Source of the DNA: Mesocentrotus franciscanus
Lineage: Eukaryota; Echinodermata; Echinoidea; Camarodonta; Strongylocentrotidae
Length of the DNA stretch: 64,000 bases
Reading direction: 5' to 3'
NCBI GenBank assembly: GCA_037976565.1
Contig: CP137668.1
Location: 31,482,264-31,546,263, forward strand
Part shown: positions 46,346 to 57,771 of the stretch, in pieces
Layout: the number at the start of each line of letters is the position of its first letter
Numbering within the stretch: position 1 is the stretch's first letter
Translations under genes and position numbers: made by a program
Notes under the pieces: generated by a model
Database searches by the model: none
What the model was told of the DNA's origin: nothing
The model's input: the letters and a program-made list of their open reading frames with translations, nothing else

Positions 46346-49104
46346 CAATTTCAATTCAATCAATCCATGTACTTCCACAAAACTCATACAAACAGCCGGG
46401 TAAAATGTGGACAAAAATGCAAAAAAAAGAAATATTACAATAGAAACGAAAGCATGCACTAAAGAATGATACACTCTAGCAAAGGGGCTAATGCCTGTCA
46501 AGGGCTAATCCCCAACGAGGTTGAGATAAGAAAATAATCAAGCTAACAGATTATACAATCCTCTTGAACAAAATATGGGACAATGCAAAATTATATAAAA
46601 CGATTCTGACAACTCAAAGATTTACAAAGTACCTAATCGTATTAATGTAGAAATCTGATATTTTTGCCTTTACCAGATTGTACAATGACATGAAAGACAT
46701 GTCATTCATTTTTCCTAGATAGTTGTCATGCTTTTCCCGCTAATTCATATCTCTATGAATTGATAAAGCTGTTGTAATCCATTGCATTTGCTTCAAAATC
46801 CCTAATATATGCTAAACCTATTACTAATTATGCGCATAAAATATCGAGTGAATCAAGACACTGTTTGTGCCTGTCTATGGCAAGTATAGCCAATTATAAA
46901 CGACACACCCTTGCGTACCTACTGGAGAAATCTATCAATTTTAATAAAAGATAAAATTGTTACCTTATCAAGAACTGCTTTCCATCCACGGCCACTGATC
47001 AATTATAATTCTTCCATGCAGAAAACAACTTTCCAGTCTTTTGATGACAAACGAAATCAGTATAAATGTAGCAAAAATGTGCAGTAGGACTTATATATAA
47101 GGTATCTTCAAGCCACAATGTTAGACATTAGATCCCTCACATGAAAATCAACGTCAGCTCCTCAATGAATATACCTCACAATAAATCGAAGTACCAAGTG
47201 CAACCTTAGTAAACCTCCCCCTATCGGTTACTCATTGATGTACCTCTACTTCAGCCCTTGACTGTTTGCAGCAACATTGGCAGTTGAACCTCTTGGTCTG
47301 AGGTTTCCAATGGGGCACTGGGGTATCTCCGCGTCTTACGCAAGGAAATGATAATTGCTCTAATCTGTAAACAGTCTCTTTTAACGTTTATTGTAAAACC
47401 CGGTGTTTTAGTGGTGTCTTTTACAATTTTGAAGTATCAACTCCGATTAGATCAAACACTTGCCGTGTCTTGGCTCGCATTGGTGTTCACATCAAGGCTG
47501 TATGTATGCATGCATATCAACATGATCGGATCGGGTGGAAACAAAATCTCTTACACTCCACCAAAGAATGAAACGCACTTGGCGTTTGAGGGTGAACCGA
47601 GGCAGTCAATGTTCGATGCTCTATTGGCATTTAAGGTATCATTTTTCACAAATGACACCGACGGGACATTGCTTGTGCAAAGCAAACGATCAACATTCCC
47701 ACACGGTTTGTTGTCTTCTATGCTTTCACGAGTACCTGCACTATCCAAAATTGATGGAGACGTTCCCATAGCCGAATAATTCCTTGTAAAAGCATTGTAA
47801 CTGTTAACGAGCTTGATTCTTTATATTGTAAATCGAGTGCCACGTCTGACGAAACATTACAATAATTTCTTTTAATTTAAAAACAGGAAAAAACAGGCAC
47901 ATGAAAAGCGGAAAAGGAAGAAGATAAGAAATGACAAAGAATAGAGAGAGGAAAGGATAATGACAATTGAAAAGATGATAATACAATATGATGGCCGTCC
48001 ATATCCTTATAGGTATTACAAAGTTTTGGTAGGGGGTCATGAATTTGGTTCAAATGAACATATTGGAAGTATATGCGATTTAACAATATTCAATAATAGT
48101 TGTCGCGGTTGAAATCGAGTCTAAAGTGATGAAATTGTAAATAATAAACTTTTTAATATGGTATAGCGCCCTCTCAAGACTGATATTACTTTAGCCTTAA
48201 AACAATGTTTCTTGACTACAATCGACCGATTTGCTATTCCCGTTTGGAAATTATATATCAGAACTGCATATTCTGAGATTTTCATGGTCGCAGCTACCAT
48301 GGAATGGCCTTAGGCGCTATTTAAAATATTTCAAATTTACCGGGAGCACCGGTAATTTTATTATTCAATTTGCAAAGCAGAAGTGTTTTAGGGCTAATTT
48401 TTGTAGTGCTTATAATACATCCACAGGGGCATCCAAATATATCAAAAATTTAAAGAATTACTATCCATCCAATTTCAAAATTTCCCAAAACTTTGCATTA
48501 CCTTTAATCGTTAGGCTTCTTAATCTGCATGTCATTCACGGAGCAAGACGTCTCCCAACCCCCTCCCCTTACCTTCATGGATATACATGTAACAGCCCCG
48601 TCCTCCCCAATCAAACGACTAGATTCACGCCACGCAACTGGGATTTTAGACGACGTAAAACTTTCGCGCATTGTACTTGAAGTCCGTTTTATCGACAAGG
48701 AAATTTGGGGAATGAAAGTTAATACATGCAAAGTTTATGATTTAATAAAGGAAATGCAATTTCCGCCATTCTTGCTCAGTGGTAGTATTCGAAATATTCA
48801 CAAAAAACAAAAAACAACGTGATACGACAGTGTTCTTTTTATGGCAGTGTAGACGAACCATTAAACGCTATATGAGACACTTGATTCGCGTCTCGCCCAT
48901 TCAACAGACCATTTCTTATCTATACTTCGGTTCTTTTCATTGGATAGGTGAGAAGTGATTTTGGAATTCCAGGGCTGTCATTTTGATACTAAGTGCATTC
49001 TTCATCGACAATAACCTCAGACGTTTAGATCAGTGCGTATTCTGGGATTTAATTCACCGACAAAAGATGTATCATATTATTGCCAAGCTCTAACGGTTCC
49101 TGTG
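46346..49104. other. Unannotated DNA, no confirmed gene
   Basis: Frames of 143 codons (plus 47348-47779) and 149 codons (plus 48231-48680) show no domain I recognise. A possible minus-strand exon near 48560-48681 is described under findings. The rest is unique AT-rich sequence. Confidence 0.45.
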
Positions 49105-49122
49105 CGTGTGTGTGTGTGTGTT
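49105..49122. repeat. (GT)n microsatellite, short
   Basis: About eight to nine GT units. Confidence 0.85.
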
Positions 49123-50672
49123 TGCAATTGTTACAAATACGTTGAAACCTTTTAGATTTGCACTGATCAAAACGTGGGCGCTCATCACTCAATTTGGTAT
49201 GTCATGATACACCTTATTTTGTTATTTTCGTAAGAAGAAAAAAGCGAAATACATATCTACACCTTTTATTGAGGATTATATAATTAACTATTGGCACAGG
49301 TGGGTCTACATATGAGGGGGTAGTAGATGGGGAGCTAGAGAGCGGTTTCCGAGGTAGGAGAGGGGTCATGTTATCTGAACACGGGGGGGGGGGCTAGATG
49401 GCTGAAATTCTAGAGAGCGTGTGAGGAGAAAGAAGATAGGGATATGTCATCTGGTATTATGTTCTTTCAATAGCCTTGATATTTTGCTTTCTTTCCTCCA
49501 GCTCCCCATCATTGGCTGCGCAGGGGCACACAGTGTTAGGGCCGGATTACAAGCTAGGCATAAATTTGCAGATTTTCTTCAAGATCATCTGAGCTTAGTT
49601 TATCAAAGCCTCGTTACATTTAAACTACGGCAGGGCAATTAACGTTGTATTTTAAATGAACTACCTGCAATTATACAATTACACACTTGAAATACGTAAG
49701 CTTGTTTCATTGATAAAATGCATGTTCAAATTCTCAAGGAAGTAAATGAAGTAATCAAATTGTGATTTTGACATCTTTATTTGACGTCTAAGTCATTCTG
49801 TGGCATAATTGCTTTTAAATTAAAAAAATGGCAATGCCCACGATTACACATTGAACATCTCTTCATAAAGAAAAAAAAAGCAAGTCTGCACATGGCTCCT
49901 ACTAATTCAATACTTGTTCTCTGTTTTCCGTGGCAGTACGTGCCCTGCACAACATGACTAGAGGTTCCCTTATAGGGCATGACTTGAGCATCATATGCAA
50001 GAGATAAATTGATTGATTGTAGGGTAATCAAGATGATCCTGCCGACTTTCTTCGCTTTCCCCTGTCGCATGCCTTAATTAGCATATGAGATTAATCACGT
50101 AAAAGCATGTTGAATTTAGCGAACAAAAACTGGACTCGTAGCGGTAATGTGACGACAACGTGTTTTGCAGAGTGAACGAATCTGGACGAAGGACAACATT
50201 GTGGCTAAGAATGTCAAGGAACCTATAACGGAGAAGGTGGAACCAGGAAATACGATGAGGAGGAGCATAAGGGGGATGGAAATATTCAGAATACGATCGT
50301 GCAGAAGACAGGACACGCGATGAAAATAATGGAGACAAGTGGGACAATCCTTAGGCATATCGATGTTTGACAATATAACAGTAATCTTAAAACGGTGACT
50401 GTATTAGTGAGCCTTACTTCTTGCAATGGTTGGAATTTCATTAAAAAATACAATTTTTTTGTTTGTACTAATTAACGCTTGATTTAGATCCGGTTTTCAG
50501 GATAGTAAGAAGTTTATGGCCGTACGATCTTAATCAAAGTATTTAAGCAAAGTTATCTAAAAAGAGTGAAATATGTATTTTTAAGGTTATTTCTCTCAGT
50601 TATGGCTCTCAGAGATGGTATTTAATTTCAACTTTATCCGCTTTCTACAATACAAAGAAAGAGAGAGGGATA
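49123..50672. other. Unannotated DNA, no gene seen
   Basis: A G10 run lies at 49384-49393. The minus-strand frame 50116-50373 (85 codons) has a hydrophobic stretch but no recognisable family. Confidence 0.5.
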
Positions 50673-50729
50673 AATAATGATGATAATAAAAAAAAAAAAA
50701 AATAATAATAATAATAAATAAATAAATAA

Positions 50730-50764
<35 letters not shown>

Positions 50765-50818
50765 TAATACTAACAATGATGATGACAAGGATAATACTAG
50801 TAATAATAACTGCATTTA
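50673..50818. repeat. (AAT)n / (AAAT)n microsatellite
   Basis: AAT units with an A14 run, an AAAT patch and GATGATGAC variants on the right. Confidence 0.9.
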
Positions 50819-50862
50819 TATATCACTTTTCCAGGGGATACAAGGCACTGTCCCTTAGTATA
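50819..50862 (-). repeat. SINE family 2 tail-end fragment beside AAT microsatellite
   Basis: TGCATTTATATATCACTTTT at 50811 resembles the left boundary of the copy at 54049 (AGGCATTTATATAACGCC) and the GC-rich core expected after it. The similarity fades after about 40 bases. Confidence 0.45.
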
Positions 50863-50964
50863 TATAATAGATGGAGTGGTTGGAAAAAAAGGAAGTTTAA
50901 ACAAGTATCCGGTATTGTATTTTATTAACTAAAAGCCAGTGTAATTCCGATTCGGATAGATATA

Positions 50965-50979
50965 GAGTGAGAGAGAAAT

Positions 50980-51010
<31 letters not shown>

Positions 51011-51018
51011 AGATAGAC
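50965..51018. repeat. (GA)n microsatellite
   Basis: GA units with a GAAATA interruption, ending in GGGGAGATAGACAG. Confidence 0.9.
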
Positions 51019-52040
51019 AGACAAAGAGAGGCTATTCTGTTACTGAAAAAGAACCACAATAAAACATGGTGTACCCCGGTGTTCCAAAAAGGTTTTGAAC
51101 TTGGCATCCGCGAAATCTATATTGATGCTACTCCCAAAACATGCCAAAGAAAGTATACATAATATTCATTTCTTCATTTTCATGTTGCTTCCCTGAAAAG
51201 GGAGATATCAATCTCGGCATCCTTTCTTACTCATTCGGACCCTGCGGCGCCAAATCACAACTGTCAAGTTCAGGAAAATGATGTTGCGTTTAAAATGATA
51301 CTTTACAAGAAGTTTAGAGTCGTTTTTCAATTCAGCGTCACAAGTTTGGAAAGTAGGAATATATGGTGAGCACATCAGGTAAGAACTTTGAAAAGAAAAG
51401 GAAAAAATGGAGGTGTTTAGCAATGTATTAAAAACAGCACAGTGCTGTTGGGGCAAGAAAAAAAGTGATGCATTAGACAATGAGCACGATAGACAATGAA
51501 TATTGGTGGGAGGAATGATTGAGCGAAAAAGAACCTCCGGACATTTCAAAATAAAGGGGAAACTACATGTATGGGATTATAAATCGCCCTCTCCCTATCG
51601 AATGGCGAAAAAAGGGAATTGTAGAATAACATGGATTTAAATAAGGCGGAGAAAGAGAAAGAAAGGAATAAGGAGGCACCATGAAAAGAATAGATTACGG
51701 CCCTTTCCAAACCCCTTCCCTACTCGATGACGTGGTTGTATTTCATCCACCTAAGATCAATGCCCCCACCCTCTCCTCCTGAATAGCGTGGCAAGTGCTG
51801 CGCCACCTCATAACAATGTGACTTTAAGAACATGGAATGAAAAGACTTTAGCTGCATGCGATGGAGCAGGTAGACCTTGACATTCCGTACTACTGTAGAG
51901 CAAGAGCCCCCAGCAGCGAAAACAGCAGGATTTTCTTTCCCTCGAGACAAGTGTGGGCTAACATTAAATTCTCGAGATGGCTTTTCGAAGAACTGCTGGT
52001 AAAGTGTCTAAGACAACCGATACGTGCCGGTGCTAATACA
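51019..52040. other. Unannotated DNA, no gene seen
   Basis: The minus-strand frame at 51208-51549 (113 codons) and frames of 68-76 codons at 51720-52067 lack known domains. Confidence 0.5.
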
Positions 52041-52228
52041 CACTGGCGTAGCTACAGGGGCACATAGAGGGTCAGATACCCCCCCCCCCACAATACAAAT
52101 CAAATCAAATGGCGGAAGGAGGAGAAAGAACAGAGGAGGGCGAGGCAACGTGAACAAAATCCCTCTAAGAACAGAGGCCCTCTCCCCTTAATGGACTAAA
52201 TGAATGACTTGACCACGCTATGCCACTG
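52041..52228. mobile_element. Candidate short hAT-like MITE, 188 bp
   Basis: The left end CACTGGCGTAGCTACAGGGG and the inverted right end CAGTGGCATAGCGTGG share the CA(C/G)TGGC(G/A)TAGC core. The left end is followed by a C-run and the interior is purine-rich (GGAGGAGAAAG). No matching 8-bp flanks were found (TAATACA before, CTCGGATT after), so the boundaries are either decayed or wrong. Confidence 0.5.
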
Positions 52229-52711
52229 CTCGGATTCGAATGTCAAAAAAAGACAAAGCTTTGACTATTAGACTGAGATTGTTGCTTATGTTACTGGATC
52301 CCATAAAGACATTAATTGTATTACTAGGCTGGTTTGCACCATATGCATGCATAATCCCGCATACGAATGCATTTTATTACATGAGTTTTACATATACAAA
52401 CCAACATTTGTCTATGGAGCCTTGGTATACGGGTATTTTTGTTTTCCAACATTTCAATAATGATTATTGATTTTCAGTTTGCGCTATTGATGAAACATAC
52501 CCGTAGCGCCGTTATTTCCTCTCAAAACTGCCGTATTTCGCAGGAGCCTGTGCGTTCATTAACTAAATGGTTGACCAGCGTACCAATGATTATTACTTTG
52601 GAATGATTAAGGCCAGCCACAGTGTATGACCATGAGTTGTTGCTATCAATAGAGATAATTAGGCTCCACATTTTTTCATGAGCGTCATCTCCACCAGGAA
52701 CACCACTCCTG
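52229..52711. other. Unannotated DNA, no gene seen
   Basis: A 76-codon plus frame (52240-52470) has no recognisable domain. Confidence 0.5.
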
Positions 52712-52940
52712 GCATCATCATCGTCATCCCCATCATCATCACCATCATCATCGTTACAGTCATCATCATCACCATCATCATCAAAATCATTATCATCATT
52801 ATTATCATCATCATCATCATCATCACCATCGTCATCAATAAAGTCGGTTTCGTCGTTATAGTTGATCAACATTATTATGTACTCATATTTTTGTCATCAT
52901 CACCATCACTTGTTTCATTTTAATCATTATCATCATCATG
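52712..52940. repeat. (CAT)n / (ATC)n microsatellite
   Basis: Interrupted CAT/ATC repeats at 52712-52840 and a weaker continuation at 52894-52940. They give Asp-rich (minus) and Ile-rich (plus) frames, which are artefacts. Confidence 0.9.
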
Positions 52941-53115
52941 TTCCTCTTGCTACCGTCAAACAACCAACCAACCAAACAAAACATAACAAACAAACATAAT
53001 TACTAACAAATTCGCCTATGCTGTGAATATCAAGTCCAACTAAATCTGCGATCTTTCTCCCAAAGTCGAATCCCTGTAGCCTTCCATTCGTCTCCATCCC
53101 ATTCCTTCGGTTCCG

Positions 53116-53148
53116 CAGTTCAGAACCAGTTCAGAGGCAGTTCAGTAG
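53116..53148 (+). repeat. Three CAGTTCAG motifs at exact 11-bp spacing
   Basis: CAGTTCAG occurs at 53116, 53127 and 53138, separated by AAC and AGG. The spacing is one helical turn. It may be a micro-tandem repeat or a set of phased protein-binding sites. Confidence 0.8.
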
Positions 53149-53747
53149 TCCCTGGATGTTGTTAAGAGAGGGGGAAGGATGTTACACGCATTATACCTCC
53201 CCGGGGAGCCACCAACTATGATATGTACACGTGTCAGGAGCCTTGGACATCACATGGGGTAATGGATAGGGGGCCAGACGAGAGCGAAGGATATGGGGGG
53301 GGGGTATTATGGAACGAGAAAGAGGTCGAGGGATGGCTCCTCACCCTTATGAATTATAATTTCATGTGACTTTATCAGTCATTATGCCTGTCCGCTGCGC
53401 ACTCCTCCTTCATCACCCCAAGGTAAAAATGGAGAGATGACTTCTGTGACCTTTTGATTTTATTTTTAGCACTCGTTCTTACCCCTGGTACATCAATGTA
53501 GACTATGGACTAAATATAATGAATTATGATCTAATACGAAAAGAATAAGCGTGATATGAAATAACGTGTCTGCTTAATATTGTATATCTTATAGCGATAT
53601 ACATGTAAGTGTTTCAACATCTTACTAAGATGACGTTTTCTATCATCATTGTATTGTTGTTTACCATGTTTACGTTACTGCGTCTTTCCACAAAACGTCG
53701 AATGCTCTACTCTTAGAATCTGAGTTTTAAAACAATGTGAGAACCCT
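53149..53747. other. Unannotated DNA, no gene seen
   Basis: A less AT-rich patch (53150-53420) includes a G9 run near 53295. No coding frame was recognised. Confidence 0.5.
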
Positions 53748-53936
53748 TCTTATCCCTCTCTCTCACTCTCGCTCCCTCCCCTACTTCTCCCTCACCCCCT
53801 CTCTCCCCTTCTCTCTCACTCTCTCTCTCTCTCTCTCTCTCCCTCTCCCCCTCTCTCTTTCCTTACTACCCCTTCTCTCTCTTCACCGATACCCTATTTC
53901 TCTATTTCTGTCTCTTCCTCCCTCCCCTCTCTATTT
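53748..53936. repeat. (CT)n-rich tract
   Basis: CT arrays with CCCT and TTTCC interruptions. The plus frame 53737-54144 runs from this into the AAT array, giving a Ser/Leu block followed by an Asn run. It is not a gene. Confidence 0.9.
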
Positions 53937-53955
53937 TACTTTGAATCAAAGAATG

Positions 53956-53957
<2 letters not shown>

Positions 53958-54035
<78 letters not shown>

Positions 54036-54046
54036 TAATAATAATA
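53958..54046. repeat. (AAT)n microsatellite, about 30 units
   Basis: Almost perfect TAA/AAT repeats with one AAC variant near the right end, directly joined to a SINE. Confidence 0.95.
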
Positions 54047-54048
54047 GG

Positions 54049-54240
54049 CATTTATATAACGCCGTCTATCTAGAAATTCTATTCCGAGGCGCACTATCTA
54101 ATAATTACCCCGGCTTTAGCCTAGCTGCCATTTCAGCGCTCTAGCATTTCAAGGAATTAATTCCTGCCAGGTACCTCACCTGGGTCGAGTGTGGTATATG
54201 AATGAATGAATTACCATTCGAAGAGGACATACGAACCCTT
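54049..54240 (-). repeat. SINE family 2, second copy, tRNA head mostly lost
   Basis: It aligns with 13604-13830: CATTTATATAACGCC, ATTACCCCGGCTTTAGC, GCTGCCATTTCAGCGCTC, GCATTTCAAGGAATT, ATTCCTGCCAGGTACC and CACCTGGGTCGAGTGTGG. Only a trace of the B-box region (ACGAACCC) remains at the right. The tail side abuts the AAT array. Confidence 0.75.
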
Positions 54241-56849
54241 TACGAATTATAAATAAATGTGTTTGGTAATGGGAGACAAGGAAATAGTAAAAAAAATTGC
54301 CACTTGAGTTATGGAAATGTTGGTCTTTCAAATGTTCCTGCACTCATTTCATAAATCTTTTCATTCTCATCCAATCCCCCTTACTTTCTCGAGTATACCG
54401 CATTCATGCACGAAACCGCTCTCACCTTCTTATCTCGGTCACCATGTTGTCTGCCAAGTCGACATCGCCTCCTTAGCGCACGCGGTATTCTGGCAATGTC
54501 TCCGGGAAGAAGAAAACGACGGGGATTCTGAAGAGGGGTGGTAATGACATTGCCAGATGATAACAGGTGCTAATTAGGCGAGGATGCACTGATATTCAAA
54601 CTCTAGAATTACACATTGTTCGAACATCTATACATTCAGCGAATAATGAAAGACACGCGATCCATGTGAGCTTGTTTGACGTCCACCCGTAGGACGAGTA
54701 GCTACCCCGGTGCGAATTTATGCGCAGATGTGGTATACCGCAATCTGAGGGTTCTTAAAAAATACTTTGTTATTTTTACATTTATCTTTAAAATTGTTAA
54801 TCATTGTGTTGGCTAGACTCCACTTTTTGCCATTTGCTCTTTAAGCTTGCATGCAATGAATTCTAATCATCCTTTGCTTTTGTATTATGATTGGAAATGT
54901 GGAGATTTGTTTATACAGCACAGCAATCTTAATGAATTGCCCAATGCCAATTCTTCACCGTATGCACTGGTATTATTATAGTGTCGGAAATTGTCTTTTA
55001 GAAGACGTGTCTTTCATTCATTGATGTGAGAATTCACGACAGGTTGTTGAATGCCTACGAATCTTTCCAGTCTCGTAAACTTTGAGATAGGGATAGAGGT
55101 TACGATGTGAAATTGGTTAATTATAACAAAATCTTTTTTGTTGGTTTCTATTCCAAAGTTCCCTTTTAATCTAAGTTTCCCTGCTGATTGAAAGATTATT
55201 TCAAAATATATACCGTAAACAATATTTTTTAAATATAGGCATGTTATAGTATGTGACGAAAATCATAAAAACAATGTGTTACAATTTTGTCTTCGAAATG
55301 GAATTAAGGATCGAAGAGACAGATGAATTGACAATATTGCACGCGCTTAAGAGGATAAACAGAAAAAAAGAGAAACAAATGCAGATCATAATGTCACGTT
55401 AATGGACCCGTTTCTCTAAAAGTTCCGATTTGTATCGACGTTTCACGGTTTCAATAAGAGCAAAACTGTGATCACTCTCCCAAATGCACTGACCTCCACG
55501 AAAAAGGATGAATGTCCGATGCCATTATTCCACTGTAATCAAGATATAAAAGTAGTTAGTATTCGTCATTTAAAGTTTATACACGGCGTTGAAACAGTCG
55601 TCGTGGTCATGGAGTCCGAAAGCTTTGGAAATGCTTCGCAAGGCTGACCAAATACAATTTGGCGCCGCATCGCTAATTTTATCCGGCCTTCGAATTTGGA
55701 CAAAAATGTGTGCTTTGAAGGAAATTACCTGATAAGAAAAGACATTCGGACTTGAGCTAAAGTTGATAATGGTAAAAATGATATTGTGATATGAATTTTC
55801 TTTTCGAACATTCATTACTCAAAAGCAAAGAAAATGGATGCAATAATTACATCGTTTATATGGCAGAGAATTATTTGGACAAAGAAAGACTGACGCTTTT
55901 TGTTTATACCAATAGTAGATGAATGGAAGTGGAAGCTTGGATAAAAGCAAATTTAAAGTTTAAGAGATATAATCATCAGGAAATGGAGGACAAATTTCTC
56001 TCTTTTATTACCCGAAGAAGACAACCAAAAGTAAAATATCACTAATAACAAGTTAAGTACAGCCAGATTGTTTTAGACGCGAAGCAGAATCAAAGATCTT
56101 AATGTACATGATTGTGGCTCTTTCATGAATATGTTTCATATTTGTGACACCTTTTTTAAATATAGAGATGATTATAAGGGATGTAGAGATACAGATTATA
56201 CGGGAGGACATTTTATTCGCCATATTCAACAAATCCGACCTTCACCATGGCCAAGAAGTACACAAATTGTTTATTTGACTCCATAATCTTTCAAAATTCA
56301 GTTATGAATGTATAAAATTTAAATTATTATTGTGCAAACCTACGCGTAACAAGCATTGCTACCAAGTAGGTTCGTTTTTCGTTTCCTGTAACTAAATAAT
56401 TTCGCGTTACAAGACTAACATATTTTTTTTTAAGTCAAAGATATATCTTTGCTAATTTTATTTTTTATTATTACACTTATTATTGTTATTATGTTGTCAT
56501 TGTTTATATTATGTGGGAAATGAAATAAATTCACTCTGCACATAGAGGGCCTTCTACTACTACTACTATACATACAATTCGATTATTATGACTTCTTAAA
56601 AATAATTCAAAATTATGCTCAGGAAGAATGGCAAGAAGGCACACAAAATTAAGTAAGCAAATGCTCTCAATTAAAGATGTTTATCGTTTTCATAAAGCGG
56701 ATTGGAGTCTAAAATGACTGACCTAGACATCTTTATGGCCACAATCACTGTGTAAAATGCCATCAGTGAAGTCGTTTAAAGAAATAAATGCTACTGGATA
56801 AAGATAATGATCATAATACATTTATATATTATATAATCATGGGGAGACA
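54241..56849. other. Unannotated DNA; candidate exon near 55567-55715, otherwise nothing
   Basis: A GC-richer patch at 54400-54600 contains inverted TGGCAATGTC/GACATTGCCA and closely packed E-box, GATA and TAATTA motifs. Elsewhere the sequence is AT-rich with no recognisable gene or repeat. Confidence 0.45.
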
Positions 56850-57094
56850 GGAGAGAGAGAGTGTGTAGAGAGAGAGAGAGAGGGGGAGAAGGAGAGAAAT
56901 GGGGGTGGGGGCAATCAGACAGAGGGGGTGAGAATATTTTCATTGGGGGAATGTTCTAAAGTCCATCAAATATTTATTTGTTAAATACTCAATCATATCC
57001 AATATACATAATTGGTAAACATTATCAAACATTAAACAAAGGAATTGATAATGAACAATGCCTTTGTCAGAAGAATAACGGGGAAGGAGGGAGA

Positions 57095-57129
<35 letters not shown>

Positions 57130-57190
57130 GTCAGGGACGGGGTGTGGGGTAGGGGAGGGAGATAGAGAGAGATGAAGAGGGGAGATAAAG
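56850..57190. repeat. Cluster of (GA)n tracts
   Basis: GA arrays at 56850-56899, 57091-57129 and 57160-57190 separated by unique AT-rich sequence. Both-strand frames here are low-complexity. Confidence 0.85.
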
Positions 57191-57686
57191 GGGGTAAATG
57201 AAAGGGGGAAATCATGAAGAGGTAAATTAATGGTGCAACAAAAAAACAAGAATCTCGTCAGGTTAAGTAAATGTAGGTACACAGTCCTCATCCTACTGAT
57301 CGGGGTATCATTCCAATGCTCTGACTACTCTAACAACTAATCAACAAACTTTAAACCTTTTACGACAGACCATAACCATCTTTGATGACCCTGCTCGCAG
57401 TTAAAGTCGACAAGGCCCATTAGTAAACCAGGAAACGACCCCGAAACAACAATAAATGGCGTTTGAGAAGGGTCTCTTTCCTCGTATTTTCGAGTTACAA
57501 TGAATGGGACGATCGTAATAAGCATGATGACTCAGCGAAGTAAAGACCAATTGAAGTTATACCCCGTTGACATTTCAATTTATCAACGTTTGAGTTTGGA
57601 TGCGTGCATCATAATACGGGACCAGCAAATAAACTGAATTTGCATATATCTAGAAGGACAGATAATTACCCCGCCCCACTTGTCCC
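57191..57686. other. Unannotated DNA, no gene seen
   Basis: No recognisable coding or repeat content. Confidence 0.5.
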
Positions 57687-57726
57687 AAAACAACAACAAA
57701 CAAACTAACAAACAAACAAACAAACT
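57687..57726. repeat. (CAAA)n / (CAA)n microsatellite
   Basis: Two CAA units, then about eight CAAA-type units with a CTAA interruption. Confidence 0.85.
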
Positions 57727-57771
57727 CGGAAACATTTAAATGGTTAATGGATAAACATGTTAAAAGGTCAC

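Noticed and set aside
47348..47779. 143-codon plus-strand frame with mixed composition
   Set aside because: No recognisable domain. Frames on the other strand and phase are also open over the same bases, and there is no supporting splice or promoter signal.
48231..48680. 149-codon plus-strand frame
   Set aside because: AT-rich, no domain, and it overlaps other open frames. The coding potential on the minus strand near its end looked slightly better and is listed separately.
50116..50373. 85-codon minus-strand frame with a hydrophobic segment, possibly a membrane protein exon
   Set aside because: One hydrophobic run is not enough; no family motif, splice signal or codon evidence was seen.
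52522..52872. 116-codon acidic Asp-rich protein
   Set aside because: It is the minus-strand reading of a CAT/ATC microsatellite.
53737..54144. 135-codon frame with a 28-residue Asn-type run
   Set aside because: It is a CT tract joined to an AAT microsatellite and a SINE, so the frame is a by-product of simple repeats.
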